This document shows positions 22,183-33,205 of a stretch of DNA of 64,000 nucleotides, piece by piece. A program made the translations under genes and the position numbers. Below the pieces are notes generated by a model that ran no database searches, had not been told where the DNA came from, and saw only the letters and a list, made by a program, of their open reading frames with translations. Source of the DNA: Dryococelus australis (Eukaryota > Arthropoda > Insecta > Phasmatodea > Phasmatidae); the NCBI GenBank assembly GCA_029891345.1, contig CM056995.1:83763895-83827894 (forward strand), given 5' to 3'. Numbering within the stretch: the stretch's first letter is position 1; the number at the start of each line of letters is the position of its first letter.

Positions 22183-23389
22183 ATGGAAGACATAGTTAAT
22201 GTTGAAGAAACGCTATGAAAATGCAGTCAGCAATATGGAAAAACATGTGTATGAACTATTCCGAGCAGGTCCGTACATGTTTCCATCGGAAATAAGGATT
22301 TCAACACAAAATCATGATATTTACACATTACCATCGAAATCAAGTTTAAGGTTTACAGGAACAATTAAAAAGACAGCTGATGCAAGTAATCCAGGAACTG
22401 CAAAAATAGTAAAAAATGGAATGCTTCATTTAATCGACAGAATTGCATATCTGCTACATGAAGTGGAAATCGTTCAAATATGAGATGTTGGAACTAATTC
22501 CACGATAAAGAACTATCTCTCAGGAACTGTAAACGATATTTATACAGGGCTTATGGCTGGGTGGATTACTAACTACAAATAAACCCAGGTGGAAAATACG
22601 AAGTTGTTTTACTGTTAAGTATGGGTTTGAGCTTTGCTGATGTCTACAAACATGTAATATTAAATGCTAAACAAGAATTAGTTATTCTGTTCGGCAATAC
22701 ACATTTGAATGCTATATATGATACAGCTAACAATGAGGAATGCGTAACATTTGAATTAAGCAGTGTGGAATGGTTGATTCAGCATATTGAAATTAACACT
22801 CATGAACGTGCAAAGTTTTTAAAAGTTATCGAAAAAGGGAAGAATATAGACATTGAAATTCAGATCGAGGGTTTGGAGATGTTTCCAACTCTACTGACAT
22901 CACAAAAAGTCAATTGGAATGTGAAATAAAATTTTCGTCATTTGTGAAAAAAAAAAAAAATAAAATAATAATAATAATAGCAGATCGATCAGTATTCGAT
23001 AATTGTGATATGAAAAATATTAAACTATATTTAAACAGTCAATCTTACCCAATGTTGATTTATATTTATATATACACTTTGCCAATGGGGAATTCCTTAT
23101 TTTGTATGATACGTATACAAAGTTTCAGGAAACATATTATAACAAAATCATTTCACCGACCCTTGAACCCGAATCATTTAAAACAATAGGAACATTATTT
23201 GTGTTTGATGTAAGCAAAACGTATGACAGAATTACCGATGGCGTAATTGATTCACAAATTGAACTTATTGCAAATACACCAATTCGAGCAAATATGCAGG
23301 CTTATGCTCTTATAATTCACAATAGATTAGCGAGTTACAATGTAAGAGATAAGCTGGTGAAGATAATGACTGGAGTTTGTATACAATAA
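22183..23389 (+). pseudogene. Polinton copy 1 major capsid protein (double jelly-roll)
   Basis: The main shell protein. It starts at ATG 22183, shifts frame after 12 codons, and continues as PSEIRISTQNHDIYTLPSKS (first jelly roll), GLSFADVYKHVILNAKQELV (22624 onward), HERAKFLKVIEKGKNIDIEI, DNCDMKNIKLYLNSQSYPM and, from about 23102, YDTYTKFQETYY and AYALIIHNRLASYNVRDK, which is the typical C-terminal block; the stop is at 23387. Five or more frame changes and a poly-A insertion near 22947 break it. The order and spacing of blocks make the assignment secure. At about 400 codons it is somewhat short of typical Polinton capsid proteins. Confidence 0.87.
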
Positions 23390-23394
23390 GACAC

Positions 23395-23890
23395 AGCTAT
23401 GACGAAATGTTTTGCATTGTGCAAGGATTTCAGTCTGCAGAAAAAAAAATCATTAAAGAATTAGCTATTACTGATATGGAAGATCACACAACTGTATTCA
23501 GCTTCAAACCAGGTTGACTGGAAATATCTATCTCCCAAATACAAGCATCACCATGGTTGAAAATGGGAAAGTGGATGTTTAACGTATGAGAATATTGAAT
23601 ATATTTGCAAAGATTACCTTAATAATTGTGAAATATATGTAGGTATAGTTGAGCAAAAACACATTTTCGAAAGTGTGTATAATGGAAAGTAATGGATATT
23701 AAAAAAAATACAATTCAAACAATTGTGTAAAAAATATTGATCTAATTCGACATTCTTCTCTACAGAGGAAAACTCAAAATTAATGCTAACTTGGGCAATG
23801 ATGTCAGATTGGGGTGAAACAGAGTATGATGATTCTCCTCCCGAATCACCTGTGGATGTTATTCACGTCATGTCATATTTAGGATGAGTG
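23395..23890 (+). pseudogene. Degenerate Polinton frame, unidentified
   Basis: Coding-like blocks follow the capsid gene: FCIVQGFQSAEKKIIKELAI near 23410-23470, IYVGIVEQKHIFESVYNG near 23635-23690 and, from about 23765, an acidic end (GETEYDDSPPESP). The start has the pattern of small proteins beginning I/V-D-x-Q-G-F...K-E-L that I have met in arthropod mobile elements, but I cannot name a function. Stops are frequent. Confidence 0.3.
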
Positions 23891-24205
23891 AAATTTAATA
23901 TAAAAGTATTTGATTGTATGTAATCCACTACTTCGTAAAGATGGATCAACAAGATGAGAACGAAGGTACATGCTCGTGAATACAGAAATCCAAATGTAAA
24001 TTGAATATTAGCAAGTTAATAGCATGTTGGAGTAAACCATTTCGACTTTGTTTTAGAAATAAATAGTTTTAGTATCTTCATGATGTTCCTACTGTAACAT
24101 GTCTTTCTTCCACCCAACTGCTATTCATGTCTCTGTCACCCCTGGAAAACTCAAGTGTGAATTACTCTTGTTTCTTTAATGGAATAATATGCATTTTGGA
24201 TAGAT

Positions 24206-24490
24206 ATGCGATGGGCTGTTTCATTCAAAAATATTCGATGTCCCTTAGAGGGCGAAAAATGTAGTGATTTAATATCTTGTCCAGATATGAAAAAATGTCT
24301 TGTATACCATATGTGTCCGAATACAAGTCTACCAGCGAGCATTGAAGAAGTGTATTCGCACTTTTATGAAACTTTTCCTGATTTTTCAGAATGTATAATA
24401 TTACAAGCACCCGAATACATGAAAAATTATAACAATCAAACAATTGGAAATACTATAAATAATGCCAAGGAGAGAATGGAAATGATATGA
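24206..24490 (+). CDS. Unknown cysteine-rich protein in Polinton copy 1
   Basis: A 94-codon frame from ATG, the longest undisturbed frame in this part of the element. Six of its seven cysteines fall within the first 38 residues, in the order C, C, C, C, C, C with spacings that could bind one or two zinc ions (CPLEGEKCSDLISCPDMKKC). The C-terminal half is helical and polar. It lies between the capsid genes and the polymerase, where Polintons carry variable accessory genes. I do not recognise it. That it stayed open amid decayed neighbours may be chance. Confidence 0.4.
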   Translation: MRWAVSFKNIRCPLEGEKCSDLISCPDMKKCLVYHMCPNTSLPASIEEVYSHFYETFPDFSECIILQAPEYMKNYNNQTIGNTINNAKERMEMI

Positions 24491-25015
24491 TGTAAAAATG
24501 TTTTTGTAAACACACAGTGATGAGAAAATGTATTCTTTAAGCAAATTTATCGAAATAAATGGTTTGAAACTATTTTTTCTGTTTTACTAACTTTACAAAT
24601 CCATGAATTGTAATATTCCCATATTCTGACAATCAAATGTTACGTAAACTTTGTTTGCGTGCATTTAACATTCACATATAAATGTCTTTGCACATAAAGG
24701 TTTGTGTGTGGGATAATGATTAAATAAACTTTTAGTAATTTGTAAGCGCTTAATACATAAAACTACTTAAACATACATTTTAGGATTCAAATGTCTTATG
24801 TTTAAAAATACATGTTTAACACCTTCTACAATTCAGTTGTATTATGTTTAAAATTAATTATGTAATCGAATTGCTTCCTGAATTTGCCTATAACTATCTA
24901 TAATGGGTTTGCTTCTTTCAGTTTCATTCTAATTTGGATAGTAAGGAAGATATTATGTTTTTGCTGTGTCGCTTCTGCAATAAATAACTTACAGTTCTGC
25001 GGAACTTACGACGAC
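24491..25015. other. AT-rich gap inside Polinton copy 1
   Basis: No recognisable frame between the cysteine-rich protein and the zinc-finger start of the polymerase region. Very AT-rich. Confidence 0.4.
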
Positions 25016-25019
25016 ATGA

Positions 25020-25935
25020 AAGAACGAACTGTGGAATGAAAAATTCAAGAGTGCAGTTTCAGTGTGATTTATGAAAGAAAATTTTTTTCGGAGGATGCTT
25101 TAAATAGACATTGTAAAACTTGCTACACTGGTTCTCCACCTCCACGTTCTGCTCTAAATTCTGCTCCACAATCTGCTCCTTAGTTAGCTCCACAATTTGC
25201 TCCCCAATTAGCTCTACGATCTGCTCCACAATCTGCTCCACAATCTGCTTCACTATCGGCTCTACAATCTGCTCAACATCCTAAGACAGCATCACAGTTA
25301 GCTCCGCATTTAACATTTCCAATTCCAGCTACTGTAAAGCACTTAACATTTCCAGCTCCACCCACTGAATTACCTCCAAAAAGTCGATATGTTAATTCAG
25401 GGATGAAAAGTAATTTGATTTCCAACTCTCCAGCTTCAGTGAAAAGCTCATCATCCAATCTCAGATATGAGATACTGGCTAGCGCATTTGCCGGTAGGCT
25501 ATCTGACGCGGTGATAGTTAACAATAGGCGGACTTTTCTCGTGTTTTCACAAGGTGTAAAGACTCTTTATTAAGCTTAAGAATGGCATCACCCCGATCTA
25601 TTAGAATTAGTATAACAGTAACATGCAAGTATTTGAAATCCCTTACGGTGGAGGAAGATGTTACGCAACCCTTTTATTTTCAAAGCAAAACACTCCCTAT
25701 CCTACACTCATCAAATGTGGGTTTAATCTATGATAATGATACCGTTCCTTACCTCACAAGCAGACTTGAAGAATTTAGTGCTCGTGGAAGTGGGTGGACT
25801 TTACAACTGGTATCGAAAATCGATGTACATGTGAGCCAATACCGGCCGTTCACTGCTGGTGGAAAGGGATGACGGGCACCTACGGGTCCCAGCTGGAAAG
25901 CCTGTCACTTGGAGGGTGTTGCCTCGTCCTGGGTC
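25020..25935 (+). pseudogene. Polinton copy 1 DNA polymerase (PolB) region, N-terminal part only
   Basis: The sequence opens with a broken C2H2 zinc finger (around 25050-25115), runs through a Ser-Ala-Pro-Gln repeat (25140-25275), then a helical block (ASAFAGRLSDAVIVNNRR) and, in the frame from 25582, MASPRSIRISITVTCKYLKS, PFYFQSKTLPIL and ARGSGWTLQLVSKIDVHVSQ followed by YRPFTAGGKG. That last series is the segment that precedes the exonuclease domain in Polinton/adintovirus protein-primed polymerases. Related sequence may extend in a shifted frame to about 25935. No exonuclease or polymerase motif follows, so the gene, and the element, is cut off here. The catalytic part is not elsewhere in the window. 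Confidence 0.65.
25140..25275 (+). repeat. Short-period repeat encoding Ser-Ala-Pro-Gln
   Basis: About ten degenerate copies of a 12-15 bp unit, GCTCCACAATCT. Read on the plus strand it gives SAPQ-like tetrapeptides between the zinc finger and the helical block of the polymerase region, that is, a flexible linker. The minus-strand frame with Glu-Gln-Ile-Val repeats is its shadow. Confidence 0.8.
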
Positions 25936-26671
25936 CACCCCACATACACATTTATTATACCGTTGGTGGTAAATAATCCAAGTTTATTAGCGATAAGAAG
26001 GGTTTAAATCCAACGCTGCTTCATTACTCGCCTCGCTTCACCCTCATCGACTCTCAAGATCCCGGTTTCGAGAACCGTTAAAATCTCTTCACTCGCCCCG
26101 ACGTACAGATAAAAAATTTTTTGTTACAAGGTTTTAATTCAATTAAAAATCCGTAAATTTTTCCTGTTCCACGAAACCCAGAATATGTGTAGAGCCTCTG
26201 AACGTAGAGCCTCTAAACTGAGAGCCTTGCCTCATGTCAGTACAATGTGTATGTCAAATTTCCTCTGCAAACTTTGCACGTTTTGTATTTCAACACTTCA
26301 TTCAGTTAGCTGGTGCATCCCTGTGTGATATCATATAATTCGTTTCTACATTTTTCCGCAACACTACACTGAATACCAGAATAAATTCAGCTCTGGTATA
26401 TGCAATACCACCAATGGGTATTTAAATGATATAGTAGCATCTATGAGTTAATTAAACTGCCAGCCGTATCAAGAGTGAACCAATCAACTGACAAATAGTG
26501 TCTTAAAATAATTAATGTCTTAAAATAATTAATCTGAAATTCTAAAAACCAACGCCTCATCTAGAATCCGCTGTGAATAACAACCTCACACATATTTGAG
26601 AGCAACGAGTTCGTCTTCCTGCAACATCAACCAAATGTTACCAACATTGTTCCCAGAAAAGGAGACTAAGT
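25936..26671. other. Non-coding DNA right of Polinton copy 1
   Basis: No gene recognised. Minor local duplications (for example GTCTTAAAATAATTAAT twice near 26500-26530). I could not find a Polinton terminal repeat here. Confidence 0.4.
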
Positions 26672-26783
26672 GTTTTTTGTATGTGTAAATAAATATTTTA
26701 TGAAGAATATGTTTTGTATATGTAAGTAAATATTTTAATAAGAATGTGTTTTTTGTATATGTAAATAAATATTGTGTTTGTTG
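26672..26783. repeat. Three ~40-bp tandem units
   Basis: TTTTGTATATGTAAATAAAT returns three times with spacing of about 40-45 bp and small changes. Non-coding and AT-rich. Confidence 0.75.
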
Positions 26784-29499
26784 GAAAAATTGGATATATT
26801 ATAAATGTATTTCAAAGTGAATGTGTGTTTCATTTATATCCAAACTATAGATCTGGAATTTTATAAAACACATTTCTTAGAGAAATGAGTGAGTCAATGT
26901 TTTCACAAAAATAAAATATAATGTAATACTTTATTCACCAGAGTTGTAGATTGGTTTGTGTGAAAAACATTTAATTATTCGTGGTTGTGACCTTTTTTTT
27001 TTACATATATATCTTGAAAATGGTATTTAAAATAACAAAACCCGAATTACCTGTTTAATTGATATGTTTTAAGTGAGCAGAAATATTTGGATGTGAACTG
27101 AATACATAATTTTTCCTTCAGTCGGTTTAACGAGTGTGTTCACAAGAGCTGGCGATCACTTTGTCGGAGCGCTTTCCATAACAGCAAACAATACTGTTTC
27201 GCTGTGGAATCAGTTTGCATGAATATCACCTATAACAGTGAAATCGTTAATATTTAACACAGTAAAGACTATCAAGATTCGCAATGAGTAAACGATTTTG
27301 CATATTAACAAAAAACAAGACAAAATAAATAATTTACTTATTGTATACTAGTTTTAAAGACAAATGTAAAATGCAGTTAATAGGTTTTAACAAACACTGG
27401 TGATTTCCACAGGATATTTAAAACACCTAGAAATGATATTTACTCAATATCTGCCTTTATAGTGTAAATCACTTAATTTAGTGTTTATTTTAGTATTTTA
27501 GTATTAATGCGTATGACACTTCGTTTGAAGCTTGTATAAACCAAAGCATTGCTACCAGTTCTTGTCCTGAGCGAGAGTTCTGCTGGTCGTCTGAAGACAG
27601 TTCACTAAGGTGTTGTATTCCCCATTGACAAAGGAAGGGAATCGTCCGTCATCGGCTAGTAGTCTGTTACAGGACAGAAGAAATACGGACTAAGTCGCGT
27701 CAGTCCTGAGTGGTGACCTATCCTGTTTACAAACTGGGACCGACCCCGTGCTTCGCCCGACTGCGATGAAAACCCGCAATGCTTGCTAGGTGATATCATC
27801 ATCTATCTACTCGGGGTTCACACCTCGGTCACAGTCTTCATAGCAGTATTTTTCGAAATATTTCCTTTTTAGCGTATTTAACCTTCGTAACCTAAAATAC
27901 GATAGGAGTTAGAATATTTTTATGCCTGTTAATAAATTTATTTCTTTTTAATAATCGTTGATTAACATTTGAATCCAGTTTCTCTACTAGTGTTAATTAC
28001 AGGAGTCGCTAATATTTTATTTCGATAGGTAGAAATCTTTTCCATTATTTTAAAATTTGTGCTAGTCTATTGTTTCTTTTAAATAATCCGTATTTCATTC
28101 GGCTAGGATTCGAAAATGTGGTTTTCCGAATCTAGTCTACATGTGTTCGTTACTAGAATTTTTTAAAACTTTCTCTGCGATACGTTTTCGACTGAGTTTT
28201 TGTTAAAATTACTTCTGATCGATAAACTGTGTGTTAAGTAACTTAGTATTGATTTCATCGTTTGTCTTCCACGAAGTTACAGGGACTCAATTATTTCCTA
28301 GATTGATACATTTTGTGACAAATTTATATGAATTATTCATTCTCCTAGATCGTGATTAGGTAGTATTTGCACATTTTCTAACAATTATATGCAATACTTA
28401 AATAGTGGGAGCTGATAAAATATTTTCGTTTGCAGCAAACTTTCAAACACTTGCGAGTGTAAATGCGAGAATTTTTCAACATCTCCTACGCACAAAGGTT
28501 TGAAGATTGTTGACAGGCTCTAGGTATTGTGACTTAGGGGAAGGAGCTGTCTGGGGAATAAATTGTAGAATGGGACAGGACAGATTTTTGGGAGAGTCCA
28601 CAATTCATGGGTAAAGCGTAGTTTTGTAAACAGCTCACTGCTTTGAAAGAGGCCAACTTAATGTCTTGAGGGGTGTCTGGCAGTTGGAGACTCCCTGAAG
28701 TTGTTAATGGACAAACTATGTTTTCTGGGGTGACGGTAAAGGGAGGGAAGTCGGGGGTGCGTGTCCTTGGAGAAGAACTGGCTTTTCGGGTTAAGACAGC
28801 TTCTGGAGTAGGGCTGGGAGGGATTGTCTAGGTTCTTGACCTCGGGACACTTATCACACTCTTGCACTCAACTCAACATCTATATAACACATGGAAATCC
28901 ATCACTCTGGTCAATCGCCTCCAGGACACCACAACGTCAGCATCGTACAGAGCTCCTGCTTCCCCCTTCTCCACCCAAAAAGAAAGAAAGAAAATAAAGT
29001 ATACCCATACACAAAATAAAAACAAAATTTCATCACAGAAATGTAATCAAACTCTTTCATCAAATTTATTTGATCAAACACACCCGACAATAAAATTAAG
29101 AATTAATCCCAGCGGATTAAAATCGAATTAAATTTCTTGATAGAATTAAAAGCAGATTAAGGATTAACCCTTTTGGTATCAACGGGTTAGTGCGATTAAT
29201 CAAAAGTGAAGTGAAACCGACTCTTCCATACTACTTATACCTACCAGTGGGACTTCATCACACGCGATGAAAACTCATAGATTTTACTACAGTCTTGCTG
29301 TTTTCCTTCCTTACTAGGAAACTGCTACAGGCAAACTTCAAAAATGCCATTTTTTTTTGGCCATTTCACGATCTATTTTATTTATGACTTCATTGTATGT
29401 GATAAAAGAACAACTATACATTAGATCATTCGTATTTCCTTTTATGGCAAAAACTCGTATTGCTACATTTATTTACTGAGATACGAGTATTCGCGCAGA
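26784..29499. other. Non-coding DNA, no gene recognised
   Basis: AT-rich with a less AT-rich stretch at 27540-27840 and another at 28500-28980. Frames at 28658-28867 (minus) and 28862-29131 (plus) are short and not recognised. Around 29100-29205 ATTAA and GGATTA motifs cluster, which could bind homeodomain proteins, but such motifs are common by chance in AT-rich DNA. Confidence 0.35.
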
Positions 29500-30250
29500 A
29501 AATACTTTAGTTCTAGTCCCTTTAAAGAGCAGGGGGAGGGGGGGGGGGGGAGCAACGACGGCTGTAGTTATGGGAGGCTGGATCCGACGGGATTAAATTG
29601 CCCCGGCCTTACGTCATTTTCGCTGTGTTTTTCTGCGGCCGCCAGTCCCCCAGACAGAGGCGGCCGCGTGTTCGCACAGCGAAATGAGGAAATTGAAAGA
29701 CATGAGGGAGGGGACACCCAGGGACTTCGTGTCATGCAGAGCTGTCACGTCATGTATTTTTACGTTTCCCGGACACTGAAGCTTTTGTTTGGATTGGGCT
29801 TTGCGTCCCGTCCGGGAAGCGTAACACAGGAGGGCTGCCAGCCGGGATGTGCGTACACCAGGCGGCAAGTCCTAAGAGAATAAAATAACCTGTCACAACA
29901 ACATTGTTCCAGCAGTACAGATACACAGGTTATATAGCTACTTTTTTTTCCTCTCCGGCGTATTTCGCAGATCCAAATACAGCCATACTTTTAAACGAAG
30001 CTGCAGCTAACGCCATGTAGCTAATTCATGGTCTAGCGAACACTTTCGTAATTAAAAAAAAAACATTTAATGACCCAAAAGATTTACGGTTAGGCGAAAT
30101 TTCAATCTAGCTCGTGCAGACATGCGTCTTTCCTGTAGCCAATGAGCGTGTGTTTTCGGGAGAAAACATTTATTGCTTGAGTAGGCCAATCAGAGCTTGG
30201 TTACTGAAACATTGACTGTCTGTGATCTTCGGACGGACAATTGAGACGAC
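29500..30250. promoter_or_regulatory. Possible promoter region (CpG-richer, CRE-like and CCAAT motifs)
   Basis: Starts at a poly-G tract near 29530. TTACGTCAT near 29610 fits a CREB/ATF site, GCGGCCGC occurs near 29637 and 29661, and two CCAAT boxes (GCCAATGAG near 30140, GGCCAATCAG near 30185) are about 45 bp apart. Frames of 71-84 codons on both strands are unrecognised. No transcript start can be placed. Confidence 0.25.
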
Positions 30251-30299
30251 GCGGTACGAATGAAATAATCCAATCTACGGATTGTATTCGAGGTAAAGG

Positions 30300-30545
30300 T
30301 TAGTTTGGGCTTGACACCTCATCGACAGCGAGGCCGTTAGAGGCAGATCAAGTTGCTCAGAGAAGCAAATACGGGAAAGGAATCGGCCATGGGTTGTAGC
30401 AAGAAAACATCCCAACATTCGCCTATGGAATGATTAAGGGAAACCGTGGAAAACCGATATCAAGATGCCGGACCGAGATCCGAACCTAGGTTGGGCGTAA
30501 TGCGAAGAAAAGTGTTGCCACTGCGCCACCTCGCTCGATGGATCT
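30300..30545 (-). mobile_element. tRNA-derived SINE
   Basis: On the minus strand the head reads GAGCGAGGTGGCGCAGTGG with an A box (30530-30519) and a B box GGTTCGGATCTCGGTCC (about 30486-30470), in the spacing of a tRNA gene. The body has GGTTTTCCACGGTTTCCCTT and, near the end, CCTCGCTGTCGATGAGG, phrases I associate with insect SINEs. GAGGTAAAGG (30290-30299) and GAGGTAAATG (30546-30555) flank it as a 10-bp target-site duplication with one mismatch. The tail is not a clear poly-A, so copying would depend on a partner LINE. Confidence 0.8.
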
Positions 30546-30555
30546 GAGGTAAATG

Positions 30556-31505
30556 TTTTAAAAAGCAAATAGTCATGGAATTTTCTCAAAGAAGATCGGT
30601 GTCCCCGATGATTGTTTCCTAATGGCTGAACTACTATATCTCCAGCCTCCAACCGTGGCGATCTTCACTTGTGGCGTACGTTTCCGATGGCCAGGGCGTT
30701 TACTCAGAGTGCTCCCGTTCCCCGGCCCCCGCATTTTCCACTTGCATTTCCTCTCAGCGCCTTCCTAAATTCTCCAGGCTTGCCTTGTGCCGTCCTTGCT
30801 CTTGTACTAGCTTGTATAAGAGTTGGTATACCAGCCATTATGCGAGCAGCAATGGAAGATTCCTATTATACGACAGCAGTTGGCATATCGCCATTACACA
30901 CACTCGGTGTGTGTTCAGATAAGAGTTTGGTTCGTATCAAGTATTGTTATGTTCCTTATATTGGGGGCCATACAAAGTAAGTGGGGAAACGTAGACATAT
31001 GGTAGTCACTCATTCTACTACTATGTCAAATACATTTTAAAGCTTTCAACGTACAACGTTTACATCAAATTACACAACACTGAACAATAAGTTACGTTAC
31101 GTTAGAACGGGAGAGTTAAATATATTAATTACTATTAAGTTACTGTCGTTACGTTATGCCAAGCCAAGATATAATTAACTAGAGTCTCTACTTGTACCAC
31201 CAGAACTTTATCACCTTATTTCTGTTGACGAAGGCTGCTCATCATGAAGTCTCGGTACGGCGCTTCGAGCCTCCACTGGCACTAAATACTCGCCGCGGAT
31301 TATTTAGAAACATTTCTGTTTTTCCAAAATGCCTCGCTGCCTGTGGCCTCGACCTGAATACAGCGTCGGTTCTCCGCGTGACTGGAACTTGTAAGCAAGC
31401 GATAGAGTTAGGTTTACCCGCGCCCACAACAGTATGAACTCCGCTCGTAGAACTGTTGCTAGCCAGTAAGTTATCTAGGTCTGTTTCAAAACTACTAGCA
31501 CCTAC
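30556..31505. other. Non-coding DNA, no gene recognised
   Basis: Frames at 30669-30980 and 31192-31437 (plus) and 31242-31427 (minus) lie in moderately GC-rich DNA, but they overlap and match no family I know. A host exon cannot be excluded. Confidence 0.3.
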
Positions 31506-31985
31506 ATAGGCTATTCACGATTAAGCGAGCACTTTTTAACTCGGCCAGTCCCTGTGTCCATGACATGTTGCACATGAAGGATACGTATGATCGCCATTGT
31601 AACTTACATAACAAGTGTTTTGAGCGTCTCCATTCCGAGTAATCTGATTTGTTGAAGTTTCTGCTGCTCTCGTTGCTGACATCGTTGACATGGCAGCGCG
31701 TTGCGCGATGGTTGTGAGAACCACGCTCGACGCAAGTACAGCACACATCAAAACAATTGAGCGATCGCAACGTGTGAGCTCGTTAATGAACGCGGGAATG
31801 AAAGGGTTAAGGTTCTCCACAGCAGGCATAACAACAACAAAAAAAAAAAAAAATTATATTCTACAGTAGCTCCGAAACAGCAACGTATACACTGTGTTTT
31901 TAAATTAAAATTTGGCGATAGGATACAAATAAGTGGAAAGTAACTTTCGAGTACTGCCCTAAAAAGTGCTCCCTTTACTGTTGTA
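31506..31985. mobile_element. GTTCACGG-family element, copy 4 (diverged, ~480 bp)
   Basis: The left end ATAGGCTATTCACGATTAAG continues CGAGCACTTTTTAA; the right end AAAAAGTGCTCCCTTTACTG is its inverted partner. Both ends carry several changes from the family consensus, so this is an old copy. The interior (about 31600-31830) is GC-richer than that of other copies and unrelated to them as far as I can see. A poly-A run sits near 31840. Confidence 0.6.
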
Positions 31986-33149
31986 TGGTTATCGTTGTGC
32001 GCCACTCTGAAACAGGGCCTGTAGTAGTGTGGGTGTTAAATATATCTGGTGTGAGTTGGGAAAAGAATAATTATAATGAAATGATAGATTATGAGGCGCC
32101 TTATATTCGTGATGTGACCTTGGTCTTACCGCACTGGAATCAGGAGCTCTCCGACGATGCTGTAAACCTCACGCAATAGAAAACACATTCCAACCTTCAC
32201 TGTAATTCATTTAAATCAAACATGTGTAACCTCGATAATTAATTAATTAATGATAAAACGGAAATAAATAAACTCAGACCCAAACATGTGAATAATTCGA
32301 CAACGTGCAAAACTAAATATGTGTGTGTGACAGAATTCTCTTTACTCAAAAATGAAATTATACTGTATTATTATTAACATAAATGACATACCACCATCCA
32401 AGTAAGAATATGGATAAATCAGAATGCAAAATTAAAGTAAAATAAAAGATTTAAAAATGCTGTGAAACTTTAGAGCTGCTATATTAAAAAAAATTAATAT
32501 ATCTTTTACTTGAGATTTCAGTTCAGAATATTAATCAGATTCCACCGGAAGTAGCCTCCTCTGTATTTCAATTTCCAGGAAATTTGGTAAGCTCTTACTT
32601 ATATTCTTAAATTTATTGTATCACATTCACTGAAAATTCATTAAATGTTAAAAGTCAGTTCATCACTTAATTATCTCAAATCTGATACTTCGCCGAATAA
32701 AATTACCATGGATTTATATTGAAAGTTCAAAATAAGTCTTTAACTCCTTATTCCATATTGCTCCGGCTATACTATCTCATATGCGAAATTTCGGGACTAC
32801 TGGTTTAACATACTCATGGAACTCACAGTCAAATAGTTGCAAAATCAAAACAGTAACTTTAGTAAAATCAATTCAGGTTCCTTAAAGTTCAATACTCGAA
32901 AAAACAGTTCATGTACTTAAGCTTTCCATACGTTAAATTGCCTTGGCGTCACCTGAGGTCCTCTGGCGCTATTTCGTTGCATGGCGCCGGCGTCGAAGTC
33001 TCGGCGTCCTTTTCGCCTCGTCGATTTAACACTCAAAATAATTGTCTATGATTTAGCCTACAGCCTATTCTGAAATACTGTTGCGGCGACTACCAAAAAT
33101 TTAACTTCTGGGAGCATAATTTCCAAAGTAAATTTATGATGGCGTTGGA
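31986..33149. other. Non-coding AT-rich DNA
   Basis: No gene recognised. A GC-richer patch at 32940-33030 contains several GGCGCC/GGCGTC-type words, next to the promoter-like motifs described for 33150-33205. Confidence 0.35.
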
Positions 33150-33205
33150 ATTTCCGGCTTCCGACCAATCAACATCCAATCACGACTCACTTCCGGCTTT
33201 ACCTT
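33150..33205. promoter_or_regulatory. Promoter-like cluster: two CCAAT boxes and ETS sites
   Basis: Within 56 bp there are GACCAATCA and TCCAATCA, 10 bp apart, framed by TTCCGGCTTCCG and CACTTCCGGCTTT. Paired CCAAT (NF-Y) and CACTTCCGG (ETS/GABP) sites are a common arrangement in animal housekeeping promoters. I see no TATA box or recognisable exon on either side, so a target gene cannot be named. Confidence 0.3.

Noticed and set aside
25059..25253. Minus-strand frame with Glu-Gln-Ile-Val repeats
   Set aside because: Antisense shadow of the Ser-Ala-Pro-Gln repeat in the polymerase region, where sense-strand homology continues on both sides.
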